A DNA stretch of 64,000 nt. Origin: Actinomycetes bacterium. GTDB lineage: Bacteria; Actinomycetota; Acidimicrobiia; Acidimicrobiales; RAAP-2. The position numbers and the translations under genes are program-made. The notes beneath the pieces were generated by a model that saw only the letters and a program-made list of their open reading frames with translations, made no database searches and was not told the DNA's origin. Of the stretch, positions 52,663 through 62,545 are shown in pieces. Location: assembly GCA_021791895.1 (NCBI GenBank), contig JAJYVS010000009.1:1-64000 (forward strand). Direction: 5' to 3'. Position 1 is the first letter of the stretch, and the number at the start of each line of letters is the position of its first letter.

Positions 52663-53418
52663 TCAGCGCCCGCCCGGCCAGACCACGCTGTTCACCACCG
52701 GGTCGGCGAAGAGCGCGGCGAACTGGTCGGCCGGGGAGGGGTGGTCGTTCAGCCCCATCTCGGTCGAATTCGAGCTGGAGAACTGCCAGTAGGGGCCGGC
52801 GTCGACGACCACGATGGCCAGGTTCCCCCGCACCGCGGCCAGCACGATCAGCCGCTCGAGTCCCTGGCTGTTGCTGGCGCCGTTCTGTTCGATGTTGTAC
52901 GCCTCGCCCGCCGCCGGCACGCCGCCGATGTAGGGGTTGGGCACGTTGTACTCGAAGATCGCGCTCGGCGCGAGCTGCTGGGCGGCGGCGATGGCGATGG
53001 TCGACGCCGACTGCCCGTTCGCCGAGACCCCGACGATCTCGACCTGGCCCCGCTGGGCCGGGCCGTTGCCGTCGAAGTTGAGGACGATCCCCTGAGGCGA
53101 GGTCTTGACCCCGCTGTTGTAGCCGTACTCGAGGCTGAACCCGAACCGGCTGCTCCGATAGATGGTGCCGGTGTGGACCGCGCCCTTGGCGACGGGCCCT
53201 CCGCATCGGAACAAGGCCGGGCAGTGCTTTGGTGCCGGCGCCTGCAACAGGAACACCACGAGGACGAGGACCCCGCTCACCACGGCGAGGCCCAGGGCCA
53301 GGATGCCGAAGAGGTGAAGGTGGTGCATCCGGCCGAGGGCGCGGTGCGGCGCCCCCGAGGCGACAAAGGTGGCCCGCTCGGGGCCGGGAGGAGCGGGTCC
53401 GTCGGGAGGGGTCGTCAT
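52663..53418 (-). CDS. Exported or anchored protein of unknown function
   Basis: 251 aa. A Pro-rich cytoplasmic head, TM at about 36-57 (LFGILALGLAVVSGVLVLVVF), and a soluble outer domain with TIYRSSRFGFSLEYGYNSGV and DQFAALFADPVVNSV, a pattern seen in actinobacterial proteins next to zinc-ribbon membrane proteins. The ATG overlaps the stop of the upstream zinc-ribbon gene. Third in an operon behind a sedolisin. No enzymatic motif seen. Confidence 0.7.
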   Translation of the reverse strand: MTTPPDGPAPPGPERATFVASGAPHRALGRMHHLHLFGILALGLAVVSGVLVLVVFLLQAPAPKHCPALFRCGGPVAKGAVHTGTIYRSSRFGFSLEYGYNSGVKTSPQGIVLNFDGNGPAQRGQVEIVGVSANGQSASTIAIAAAQQLAPSAIFEYNVPNPYIGGVPAAGEAYNIEQNGASNSQGLERLIVLAAVRGNLAIVVVDAGPYWQFSSSNSTEMGLNDHPSPADQFAALFADPVVNSVVWPGGR

Positions 53419-54587
53419 GGCTCCTCGAGGGCCAGCGCCGGTTGGGGTCGGTGGCTGCGGGCGGTGGCCCGTCGGGCCACGCCGCAGTGCGGGCAGAAGT
53501 GCATGGTCGGGACGACGAAGTGGCAGTGCCCGCACACGCTCGGCGCTCCGACCTCCGAGGGTCCCGCCTCGTGGAGCAAGACATAGTGGAGGCCGAGCCG
53601 CATGGCGGCCAGGGACACCACCACGGCGCTGACGTGGCAGACGAGCAGCTGGGCGTCGCTCAGCCGGGCGATGTCGGCGAAGCCGACGCCGGTCTCCAAG
53701 ACGAGCACGCTCACCAGCGCGCTGGCCGGGGCCCCCAGCCAGCGCGCGCCGGCCGGATGGTCGTCGCGCAACGAGACCCAGATGGACGCGCCGAACAGAC
53801 CGATGAGGGCAGCCGCCATAATCGGCGAGCACAGCCCCCGGATGCCGACCTGGGTCAGGATCCCGACGAAGGACTGATCGGAGAACTGCCCGACCGAGAA
53901 CAGCGATGAGAGCTGAGTGATGGTCGCCGCCGCGGTGAAGGCGAGTGCACCGACCGCCCCGAGGACGAACCCGTCGAGGGACTCGTCGAGGCGGCCCCGG
54001 CGCGCCCGCACCACCACGACCGGCACCGCCATCAGCACCAGGGCGATCGCCGGGACGGCGAGGGCGGCCGCCAGGGCCGCTGGACGAACCAGGCTGGTGT
54101 CCAGGGTCGGGGCGAGCGCCTCGTTCACGTAGTGTCCGGCGATCAGGCCCCACCCGATGCCGAGACCGACCCCGAGGATCAGCACCGGCGGGACGGCCCG
54201 GAACAGGCTGGCCCGCGTCGGATCGTCGACCTCGTACACGTAGAGCAGGTAGAGCACGGGGAGCCCGAGGGCGGAGACCGCGATCGCCGGAGCCTCCACG
54301 CCCCCGAGCGCGAGCCCGATCAGCGCCACCACGATCAGGCCGACGGCCGTCCGGAACACCACCTTGGCGCGGTGCGAGAGGTGGGGGAACAAGGAGCTCG
54401 TGACGGCCAGTCGCAGGACCGGCTCCTCGGGGAAGGCGGCATAGGCGTGGTGCCGGCGGGCGGCTCGGACGGTCTCGTGGACCAGGTGGGCACCACAGGC
54501 GCCGCAGAAGTTGGCGACCGGGACCTCACGCCCGCAGTAGGGGCACGCGGCGATCGGGACGGCGGGCGACGCCGAGGTGTCGGTCAT
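53415..54587 (-). CDS. Polytopic membrane protein with zinc ribbons at both ends
   Basis: 390 aa. The N-terminal ribbon is CPYCGREVPVANFCGACG and the C-terminal ribbon CGHCHFVVPTMHFCPHCG, each with four Cys. Between them are about eight hydrophobic segments (LIVVALIGLALGG; LGLPVLYLLYVYEVDD; VLILGVGLGIGWG). The middle resembles the topology of PrsW-type membrane proteases, but the Glu-Glu-x-x-Lys active site is not visible. It lies 1 bp after the sedolisin stop, so the two are one transcript. Possible regulator or partner of the protease; function inferred only. Confidence 0.7.
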   Translation of the reverse strand: MTDTSASPAVPIAACPYCGREVPVANFCGACGAHLVHETVRAARRHHAYAAFPEEPVLRLAVTSSLFPHLSHRAKVVFRTAVGLIVVALIGLALGGVEAPAIAVSALGLPVLYLLYVYEVDDPTRASLFRAVPPVLILGVGLGIGWGLIAGHYVNEALAPTLDTSLVRPAALAAALAVPAIALVLMAVPVVVVRARRGRLDESLDGFVLGAVGALAFTAAATITQLSSLFSVGQFSDQSFVGILTQVGIRGLCSPIMAAALIGLFGASIWVSLRDDHPAGARWLGAPASALVSVLVLETGVGFADIARLSDAQLLVCHVSAVVVSLAAMRLGLHYVLLHEAGPSEVGAPSVCGHCHFVVPTMHFCPHCGVARRATARSHRPQPALALEEP

Positions 54588-54588
54588 C

Positions 54589-56193
54589 TCAACACACCTG
54601 GCTTCCGGCCATCGGTACGAGGTCCCGGGCCAGGTTCCAGACGTTGGGTGAGCCGAGCCCGGTCGCCATGTCGTAGCCGGTCGTGGCGGGGTACACGGCG
54701 TTCCCGCCGGTCTTCACGTCGTGGAACGGCGGGTAATGCTGCGAGCGCGAGGCCAGGCGGTAGAGGTAGGGGTTGGCTTCGCCGAGCGGCGGCTTGCCCT
54801 CGGTGTGGAGGTACTGGTCGATGAGCACGGCGAAGCCGGCCCACACCGGGGCGGCGAGCGAGGTGCCGCCGATCTGGCCCGCCGAGCCTTGCGAGTAGAC
54901 CCAGAGCCCGGTGGAGGGGTCGGCCACCGCCGCGACGTCGGGGACCTGGCGACCGGGGGTGGACCCGTAGAAGTCGCCGGTTCCCGGCCCCACCTGCCAG
55001 CACGGGGGGTTCCAGATCTGCGAGATCCCCCCGCCGGTGCCCTGGCTGAGGAGCGGCTCGGTCCACGAGCTCTCGGCGACGTAGCTCCCGTTCTTGGTGG
55101 TGCTGAGCGAGGTCCCCCCCACTGCGGTCACCGGCGGGAAGCTGGCTGGCATGTTGACCCCGACGAACCCGGCGCGCGGGTTGTTCCCGAAGGCCTGGTA
55201 CGGCGTGCAGTCGAGCCCTCCGGCGTCGCCGCTCGAGGCGAAGACCGTCGTCCCCCGGGCCTCGGCGTCCAAGAGGGCGGCGTCGATGCTGGAGAAGTCG
55301 GTCGGACTGAATCCGGTCTCGGTCTCGCACTGGCCGAGGCTGAAGCTCCAGATGGCACCGGGCAGGCTGTTCGCGACCGTGTGGAAGAGGCCGACCATCT
55401 GGGCCGCGGTCTGCACGTTGAAGTTCACCACGACGATGTGGGCGTCGGGTGCGATGTCATGGACCGCCTCGATGTCGAGTTCGGTCTCGCCGTCGACCGA
55501 GCCCATGTGGGGACCGATGGCCCCGATGCTGAGCTCGGGGAGCCCGAAGTGCGAGGTGTAGTGGTTCAGGTCCCGCTGGGAGAATCCACCGAGCTCGAAC
55601 AACGCGACGGTGCTTCCCTGGCCCAACAGGTTCAAGGCGGCCAGCGGCGCGGCGTCGTAGGCCCGCATGACCGTGGTCGGGGTGAGGCCCCCGCTCGGCA
55701 CGTCGAAGGGCTTCATCTTGAGGTAGGAGCTGATGCCGCCGAACGAGGCGATCTCGGAGACGAGCGGGGCCGGGACCCTCGGGACCGCTTGAGCCCCGTA
55801 GAAGTGCCGTCCAGCCGGGGACCGGTAGTCGTCGATTCGGACACCCAACGCCTCGGACAGCTGGCGCGGTGGGCCGCTCAGCACCGCCCACGCCTGGCCC
55901 GAGGCCCACTGGACGCGCAGGTGCATCCCGGCGGCCCACTGCTCCAAGGACCGGGGACGCTCGGGCCCCCGAAGCTGGGCGAGGACGCTCACCGTCTTGC
56001 TGTGGCTCGGACCGAGGTCCTTCGACCGCGTGAGCAGCCGCAGCCACGAGGCGTGCAGGGAGGTCCCCACCCCGGGCGCGAGCGAGGGTTGGGAGACCGG
56101 GGCGGCGAGCGCCGAGGGGCTCGAACTCAACAGACCCGCCATGGCGGTGAGCACGAGTGTCGAGATGGCGACCCGCGTTACCCTCGAGTCCAC
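54589..56193 (-). CDS. Secreted sedolisin (S53) serine-carboxyl protease
   Basis: 534 aa from GTG 56193 (GGGGAGG upstream). Signal segment 8-31. Activation-peptide prodomain (Pro-kumamolisin) about 50-170. The catalytic S53 domain follows. Catalytic Glu and Asp are in GETELDIEAVHD (about 236, 240), oxyanion Asp in ASSGDAGG (about 323), nucleophile in GGTSLAAP (about 445), and the C-terminal calcium site GYDMATGLGSPN. These enzymes are acid-active, maturing by removal of the prodomain. All catalytic residues are present. Confidence 0.92.
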   Translation of the reverse strand: MDSRVTRVAISTLVLTAMAGLLSSSPSALAAPVSQPSLAPGVGTSLHASWLRLLTRSKDLGPSHSKTVSVLAQLRGPERPRSLEQWAAGMHLRVQWASGQAWAVLSGPPRQLSEALGVRIDDYRSPAGRHFYGAQAVPRVPAPLVSEIASFGGISSYLKMKPFDVPSGGLTPTTVMRAYDAAPLAALNLLGQGSTVALFELGGFSQRDLNHYTSHFGLPELSIGAIGPHMGSVDGETELDIEAVHDIAPDAHIVVVNFNVQTAAQMVGLFHTVANSLPGAIWSFSLGQCETETGFSPTDFSSIDAALLDAEARGTTVFASSGDAGGLDCTPYQAFGNNPRAGFVGVNMPASFPPVTAVGGTSLSTTKNGSYVAESSWTEPLLSQGTGGGISQIWNPPCWQVGPGTGDFYGSTPGRQVPDVAAVADPSTGLWVYSQGSAGQIGGTSLAAPVWAGFAVLIDQYLHTEGKPPLGEANPYLYRLASRSQHYPPFHDVKTGGNAVYPATTGYDMATGLGSPNVWNLARDLVPMAGSQVC

Positions 56194-56288
56194 GGTCCGC
56201 CGCACCTCCCCCGCGGGTACCCTTGTCGAGCCTGGCGGCGAAGCTACCAGCTCGGTCCGCAATCGGGTCGGAACGGCCGCGGCGAGGC

Positions 56289-58481
56289 TCAGGCGGCCAA
56301 AAAGCTGATGAGCTGAGCCGAGGTCAGCCCAACGCCGGCGCGATGGCGGGCGATGGTTTCGATGGCGGACACCGGTCCGGCCAGTTGTGTCGACCACAGG
56401 GTCCCGAGCCCGTCCTCTTCACAGGTGAGCATCTCGGTGCCCGAGCGGTTGAAGGTCGAGTAGACGATCGATCCGTCGCCGGGCGCGCCGAACGTGGTGT
56501 GCAGCTTCGCCCCGGCGATGCTCCACACCCGGGCCGTCCCGTCGTCGGAGGCCGCGAGCACCTCGGTCCTCTCCGGGTTGAACATCGCGCTGTTGAGGGT
56601 GGCGCCGGCGGGCAGGGTCACCGAGAAAATCCGGCGCTTGGTCGCGAGGTTCCAGACGCTGGCCCGACCGTCGGGAGCGGCGGTCAGCACCTCGGTCCCC
56701 TCCGAGTTGAACACCGCGGTGTTCATGGACGTCGGCGTCGGACTGGCCAGCCGGTGGAGCAGCCGGCCGGTGCGGTCGTTCCAGATCCACGCCGTCCCGG
56801 CGTCACCGGTCGCCGCCACTTCGCCGCCGCTCGGGCTGAACTGGACCGAATTGACGATTCCGGTGTGGCCGTCCAGGGCCAAGAGGCGCCCCCGGGGCCG
56901 CCTGCCAGATCTCGATGGCCCCGTCGTGGCCCGCGGTGGCCAGGTCCTGGCCGTCGGGGCTGAAGGTGATGACGGGGGAGTCCAACGAGGCGACGGTGGT
57001 GATCAGCTGCGGGCTGGCGACGTCGTAGATCTTGGCCGTGCCGTCGCCGGCGGAGAACGCCACCTCGCTCGAGTCGGGGCTGAAGGTCACCCCCTCGATC
57101 AGGCCGTAGCTCCCGCCACTCTGGAGCGCCGAGAGCGACTGCAAGAGCGTGGGCTGCTGGCCGGTGGCGTAGAACACCTCCACGTAGCCGAACGACGAGG
57201 CCACCGCCAGCTCGTTGCCGCTGGCGTTGAAGGTGGCCGCCGTCAGCGCACCGGGGAACTCAGGCTGAGCGAGGCGGCTACCTGGCGGCTTGGGACGTCG
57301 AAGATCGTGGCCACCCCGTGGCCGGTGGCGACGATCTGGGTGCCGTCGGGGCTGAAGACGCCGCTCACGGTCTCACCGGCCGACCCGACCCGCTCGGAGA
57401 GGATCGGCCGGCCGCTGGCCAGGCTCAGGACGCGCACATAGCCGTCCGCAGACGACGTGACGCCCTCCTGGCCGTCGGGGCTGAAGGACGCGAGCGCGAT
57501 CGCCGAGCCGCCCGGTTCGCGCAGAACCCGGGCGGTCCACATGGTCGGGATGTCGACCACCGTGGCCGTGCCGTTCTGTGAGGACGCGACGAAGGACCGG
57601 TCGCCCGGCCCGAATGCGGTTGACGTCACGTCCTCGTGCCCCGGGCCACTCCACCGGTCGAGCCGCTGGACGTCGGGGAGCGCGGCTCGCAGGGAGTCCT
57701 CGGCCTGCGAGCTGGTCTGGAAGCCGAGGGCCTTCAGCACGAGCAGGGTCGCCGTCTGGGGGTCCGAACCCAAGGTGGCAGTGGAACTCGCCGCGTACTG
57801 GCGGGACTGGTCGGCGTGCTCGTTGGCCACCGCCGTGCTCCGCTGAACCAACGCCACCACGGTGAGGATGGTCGCGGTCACCAGTGCAACGCTGACGCCG
57901 GGTGGCGGCCTGGCGGCTGACGAGCACTCAGGACCGCTGCAGGGCCGTCGGGCTCAGTTCCTTGCCGGTCGAGCCGGCGATCACCGCCCCGGCCCCCTGA
58001 GCTCGCTCCCCGAGAGCAGGAAGCTGCGGTCACGCTGGTGCTCGTCCCACTCGATCGCCCTGGTCCCCCAAGGCGGTGTCGGCTTGCACCCAGTCGAAGT
58101 CGGTCTCGATCCCCGAGATCAACTGGTCGAAATCCTCGTCGAAGTGACTGCGCCCGGGGACGAACTGGCGACGGGCCAACTCCTCGGGCAACTGGGGGAG
58201 CAGTGTCGCCCGGACGTTCACCGGGATGATCCGCTTGTTCAGCTCGACGGCGCGGACAAGCTCCTTTCGACACTCGACCGAGGCCGCCGAGTCGCGACTC
58301 ATGACGAAGACGAAGGCGTCGGCCTCCTCGATCGCACCTTTGAGGTCATCGGCCCCAGCGCCGAGGTGGCCGCAATGTCCTCCTCGTCCACCCAGACCGT
58401 CTTGGATCGTCCGGTGCGGGCATCGCGCTGGCGCTGCACGAAGGGCCGATCGGCGTGCGAGCACGAGCTGAACGCGTCCAC
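56289..58481 (-). pseudogene. TIR-WD40 protein gene, multiply frameshifted
   Basis: One large gene in broken pieces. TIR start DAFSSCSHADRPFVQR..TVWVDEEDIAATSA (58478-58355). A frame change gives DDLKGAIEEADAFVFVMSRDSAASVECRKELVRA (TIR core with the Glu of NADase-type TIRs). Shifts follow near 58050 and 57990, and an in-frame stop lies near 57940. Next come VTATILTVVALVQRS (TM-like), ATLLVLKALGFQT and WD40-like repeats (FSPDGQEGVTSSADGYVRVL; FSPDSSEVAFSAGDGTAKIY; FSPSGGEVAATGDAGTAWIW) across three more frames. At least six lesions make it non-functional as read. TIR-WD40 proteins are associated with defence or signalling. Confidence 0.8.
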
Positions 58482-58669
58482 CCGGCTACCCCTTGTCCCT
58501 CCGGCCCTGTCTGCTGTCTCGGCCCTCGAACCCGAGACAGTTCCGCCCGGAGATTAAAAGGGACCGTCAGGTCGTTCCAGCAACCGGCATCGATGCCGTC
58601 GCGTGGGCACGCTCAGCGCGCGGTGGGGACGCCCGCCGGTTCAAGCCGCCGACCGGGCGAGCCGAGGGA

Positions 58670-59071
58670 TCAGTCGGTGTCGGTCGTCGCCTGGTCGTCG
58701 GTCCGGGCGTCGGTCAGGTGCTGGCTCACCTTCGCGTGAAGCTCCTCAAAGCGTCGTTGGGCGACCGTGGCCACCTGACGGGCCGGCTCGGGCAGGCGTC
58801 CGGCCATGGGCTCGAGGGTGGACTCGACGGTCCGGAGGGCTTCGGTGAACAGACGGTCGACCTGACCGGCCCGGCGGACGGCCTCGGTTCGCACGGCGAG
58901 GTAGCCCGGGCCGAAGGTCTCGTGGCTGGCCAGGCGCCGGCTGAGGGCGACCCGGCCGACTTGGAGCCGCTGGAGGCCCAGCACCCCGAGCCCCACCGCG
59001 GTGTCGACGGCACCCTTGGCGAACTGGCCGAAGCGGGCGAACTCGTCACGGTCGGTGAAGTCGGCGGACAT
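58670..59071 (-). CDS. Small protein of unknown function
   Basis: 133 aa from ATG 59071 with AGGAGG upstream. A mostly helical sequence with an amphipathic core (FGQFAKGAVDTAVGLGVLGLQ; TEALRTVESTLEPMAGRLPEPA) and an acidic end. No TM or catalytic motif. It has its own clear promoter. Phasin-like or polysaccharide-associated roles are possible but unsupported. Confidence 0.7.
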   Translation of the reverse strand: MSADFTDRDEFARFGQFAKGAVDTAVGLGVLGLQRLQVGRVALSRRLASHETFGPGYLAVRTEAVRRAGQVDRLFTEALRTVESTLEPMAGRLPEPARQVATVAQRRFEELHAKVSQHLTDARTDDQATTDTD

Positions 59072-59116
59072 GGTGAGCCTCCTTGGCTTGCTGGTCTCGT
59101 GCCTGGTTTGCCTACC

Positions 59117-59145
59117 ATTGTATCGCGCGTGGATAACAGTTGCAA
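59117..59145 (-). promoter_or_regulatory. Promoter of the small protein gene
   Basis: On the minus strand: TTGCAA (59145-59140), 17-bp spacer, TACAAT (59122-59117), with the gene start 45 bp downstream. The -10 matches the consensus at five of six bases. Confidence 0.6.
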
Positions 59146-59206
59146 GCATTGCCGGTCCGAGGGGCTCCTGCCGGTGGTGGCGCGGGGCCGGTAGCCTCAC
59201 CATTTC

Positions 59207-62200
59207 GTGGACGCCAGCGCACCGGCGGTGGTGGCGGTGGTGGTCACGAGGGACCCCGGGCCCTGGTTCGAGGGGACCCTCCGGGCCCTCGCCGCCCAGG
59301 ACTATCCCCAGCTAGTGGTGGTCGTGGTGGCGGCTGGGGGCGCGGACCCGACCGAACGGGTGGGCCGGGTCTTTCCCGACGCCTTCGTCCGGGTGACCGA
59401 GGAGCCCCTCGCCTTCGGTGCTGCGGCCAACCAAGTCCTCGGCATGGTGGAGGGGGCGACCTTCTTCTTGGTCTGCCACGACGACTGCGCCCCGGACCCC
59501 TCGGCGGTCCGGCTCATGGTCGAAGAGTCGTTCCGGTCCAATGCGGCGGTCGTGGCCCCGAAGATGGTCAGCTGGGACGACCCCCTCATGCTCGTGCATG
59601 TGGGCATGAATGCTGACAAGACCGGCGCCGTGGTGGACCGGGTCCAGAGTCCCGAGATCGACCACGGCCAACACGACGGGGTGAGGGACGTCTTCGTCGC
59701 CCCGAGCGGATGTGTCCTGATCCGGGCCGACCTCATGACCGAGCTCGGCGGGTTCGATCCCGGCATCGTGGCCATGGCCGAGGACCTCGACCTGTGCTGG
59801 CGGGCCCAGGTGACCGGGGCCCGGGTGATCGTGGCCCCCGACGCCCGCGTCCGGCACTTAGAGGTCATCGCACCGGGCGTCGAGCCGGTGCTCACCGGCG
59901 CCGACGCCGGCGCCACCCTCCAGGCCCTCCAGCGCCGCCACGAGCTGCGCGCCGTGCTCAAGTGCTACAGCGGCCTGCACCTCCTCCGGGTCCTGCCCCA
60001 GGTCGCCGCCCTCAATCTCGGCGAGGCCCTGGTCGCTTTGGTCGCCCGGGACCGGGGTCGGCTCCGGGCGGTTCTCGGGGCCTGGCGGTGGAACCTGGCC
60101 CACCGAGCCGAGCTCCTCGAGGCCCGCCGGCGACTGCAGCGCTCCCGGGTCGCCACCGACAACCAGGTCCGCCGGAACCAGCTACGGGGGAGCGCCCGGC
60201 TCTCCGAGTACATCTCCAATGTGAGCCACCTCGGCTTCGAGGCCACCCATGCCCGGGTCGGGGCGCTCTCCCGGGACGACGAGGCCGAGATGCCCGAGCT
60301 GACCGGATCCATCGCCGGCGCCTTCTCCGAGGACGACACCTTCGACGAGGACTGGGACGACCGCGGCCGACTGGCCCCGCGTGGCCCAACCCGCTCCCGG
60401 CTCCTGGCCAGCCGCCGCTCCAGGCTCCTCGCCGCGCTGGTGATCACCCTCTTGCTCGTGATCGGGGTGCGGCACCTGATCGGCGGCGCCTTCCCGGCCA
60501 TCGGTCAGTTCCTCCCGCTCTCGTCGTGGTCGGCCACGTGGCACCAGTTCTTCGCCAGCTGGCATGCCCAGGGGGTCGGGACCACCGCCCCGTCGTCCCC
60601 CGCCTATGCCGCCCTCGGCGCGCTCGCCACCGTGCTCTTGGGCGGCATGGGGCTCACCCAGAAGGTGCTGATCTTCGGCTGCGTGCCGGTCGGCGCCTGG
60701 GGCGTCTCCCGCCTCTTGGGCCCTTTCGGCTCGCGCCGGGGCCGGCTGTTGGGGGCGGCCGCCTATCTGGGCCTCCCGCTCGTCTACGACGCCTTGGCCC
60801 GGGGACGTCTCGACGCGATGGTGGCGTACGCGCTGGCCCCGTGGATCATCTCGGCCCTCATGCGGGCCACCACCCTGGAACCCTTCGGTGTGGCGGGCCT
60901 CGGTCGTCACGGTCGCCAGCCCCGGACCCAGCTGCTCGGCCTCGGGGTCCTCATCGCCATCGGCATCGCCTTCGTCCCCGCGATCGTCGTCGACGTGGCG
61001 ATCGCCGCGGTCGGTCTGTGGCTGGGGTCGTGGTTCTCGAAGACGAGCGCCGAGGCGGGGCGGGCCGTTCGGATGGCCGTGGGCGCCGTCGGCGTCGCCC
61101 TCGTCCTGTGCGCACCGTGGGTGATCGGCGTCGCCCTCTCGGGCCCCCATGCCTTGGGTGTGCTCGGGCTGCCCTCAGCGCCGTCGCGCGCCGTCGGCTG
61201 GTCGGCCCTGCTCCGCTTCGACCTCGGTCCGGTCGGGGGGTCTCCGTTGAGCTGGTTGCTCCCGGTCGCCGGCCTCCTCCCGGTCCTCATCGGAGCCGGA
61301 CCCCGGCTGGCCTGGGCTGCCCGGCTGTGGACGATGGCGTTGGTCTCCTTCGGCCTCGGGCTCGTGGTCGACCGGGGCTGGACCGGCTCCTTCGCCCCCG
61401 GCGTCGACGTCCTCTTGGTGCCGGCGGCCGCCGCGATCGCCGCCGCTGTGGGCCTCGGCGTCGCCGCGTTCGAGACCGACCTCATCGGCCAGCGCTTCAG
61501 CTGGCGCCAGTTGGCCACCTCGCTCATGATGCTGGCGGCTGCCTTCGGGATGCTCCCGGTCGCCGCCGAGGTGACCAACGGGAGCTTCGGGCTGCCGGCC
61601 AACGGCTACGAACGCTCGCTGCAGTTCATCGCCGTCACCCCGGGCGACTCCTACCGCGTGCTCTGGCTGGGGGACCCCGCCGCATTGCCGCTCGGGTCGT
61701 GGTCGATCTCGCCCGGCCTCGCCTATGCCACCACCGACACCGGTCCGCCGAACGCGGCCGACCTCTACGGCCCGGCCGCGCCGGGGCCGGCCGAGCAGCT
61801 GGCCGCCGCCGTCGAGCTGGCCCGAGCGGGCAAGACCGTGCACCTCGGCCGCCTGCTCGCCCCGGAGGCCGTCCGCTACGTGGTCGTGGTGGAGAACCTG
61901 GCACCGAGCGCCGTCGGCCTGGGCGGGACGGTCCCCTACCCGGTGCCCGCCGACGTGGTCTCGGCGCTCGACCAGCAAGGGGACCTCCGCCAGGTTCCGG
62001 GCGGGGAGGGCTTCTTGGTCTACGACAACACCGCGGCCATCCCCGAACGGGCGACCCGCGCCGCCGGACTCGTCACCGGGACGAAAGCGGCGTCCGGTCC
62101 CGCCGCCGGCCTGAGCCTGCCCTCGCCCGGGGACCTCTCGGGTTGGCACCCGGCGCTCGGGACCAACTCGGGGTCGGGCTACACCGGATCGCTGCGTGCC

Positions 62201-62545
62201 GGAACCCTCTATGCCGCCCTGGCTCCGGCCGGTGCCTTCCACCTGAGCGTCGGGGGCACCGCCCTGCCGGTCGCCCCGGCGTTCTCCTGGGCGGCCCAGT
62301 TCAAGGTGGCGCGCGCCGGGCCGGGGACGCTCGTGTTCTCGTCCGTGCCGTTGGCTGGGATCGGTGCCGCCCTCGAGCTCGTGCTCTGGGTGCTGGTGGT
62401 CGGCCTGCTCTTCGACCGTCGCTTCGCCCTGCGGGCCCGGATGCGGGCGTTGGCGAGCGCCCAGCCGAGCGAGACCGTCCTTCGGCCGGCCACGCCCGCG
62501 TCGCCGAGGAGCCGACGGCGCGAGCGGGTCGGGGGACCGCCGTGA
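59207..62545 (+). CDS. GT2 glycosyltransferase fused to a large polytopic membrane domain
   Basis: 1112 aa from GTG 59207. Residues 1-280 are a GT2 domain: VVVTRDPGPWFEGTLRALAA, CHDDCAPDPSA (DxD-like), and AEDLDLCWRAQVTG. Then a charged linker (about 320-400), then about 10-12 hydrophobic segments from 405 to 800, a large outer domain (about 800-1045, with NNTAAIPERATR-like segments) and a last TM at about 1050-1070. Such proteins are common in Actinobacteria beside a DUF5719 gene. The next gene overlaps by 4 bp. A TTA codon is at 59858-59860. Probably builds or exports a cell-envelope glycan. Confidence 0.85.
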   Translation: MDASAPAVVAVVVTRDPGPWFEGTLRALAAQDYPQLVVVVVAAGGADPTERVGRVFPDAFVRVTEEPLAFGAAANQVLGMVEGATFFLVCHDDCAPDPSAVRLMVEESFRSNAAVVAPKMVSWDDPLMLVHVGMNADKTGAVVDRVQSPEIDHGQHDGVRDVFVAPSGCVLIRADLMTELGGFDPGIVAMAEDLDLCWRAQVTGARVIVAPDARVRHLEVIAPGVEPVLTGADAGATLQALQRRHELRAVLKCYSGLHLLRVLPQVAALNLGEALVALVARDRGRLRAVLGAWRWNLAHRAELLEARRRLQRSRVATDNQVRRNQLRGSARLSEYISNVSHLGFEATHARVGALSRDDEAEMPELTGSIAGAFSEDDTFDEDWDDRGRLAPRGPTRSRLLASRRSRLLAALVITLLLVIGVRHLIGGAFPAIGQFLPLSSWSATWHQFFASWHAQGVGTTAPSSPAYAALGALATVLLGGMGLTQKVLIFGCVPVGAWGVSRLLGPFGSRRGRLLGAAAYLGLPLVYDALARGRLDAMVAYALAPWIISALMRATTLEPFGVAGLGRHGRQPRTQLLGLGVLIAIGIAFVPAIVVDVAIAAVGLWLGSWFSKTSAEAGRAVRMAVGAVGVALVLCAPWVIGVALSGPHALGVLGLPSAPSRAVGWSALLRFDLGPVGGSPLSWLLPVAGLLPVLIGAGPRLAWAARLWTMALVSFGLGLVVDRGWTGSFAPGVDVLLVPAAAAIAAAVGLGVAAFETDLIGQRFSWRQLATSLMMLAAAFGMLPVAAEVTNGSFGLPANGYERSLQFIAVTPGDSYRVLWLGDPAALPLGSWSISPGLAYATTDTGPPNAADLYGPAAPGPAEQLAAAVELARAGKTVHLGRLLAPEAVRYVVVVENLAPSAVGLGGTVPYPVPADVVSALDQQGDLRQVPGGEGFLVYDNTAAIPERATRAAGLVTGTKAASGPAAGLSLPSPGDLSGWHPALGTNSGSGYTGSLRAGTLYAALAPAGAFHLSVGGTALPVAPAFSWAAQFKVARAGPGTLVFSSVPLAGIGAALELVLWVLVVGLLFDRRFALRARMRALASAQPSETVLRPATPASPRSRRRERVGGPP

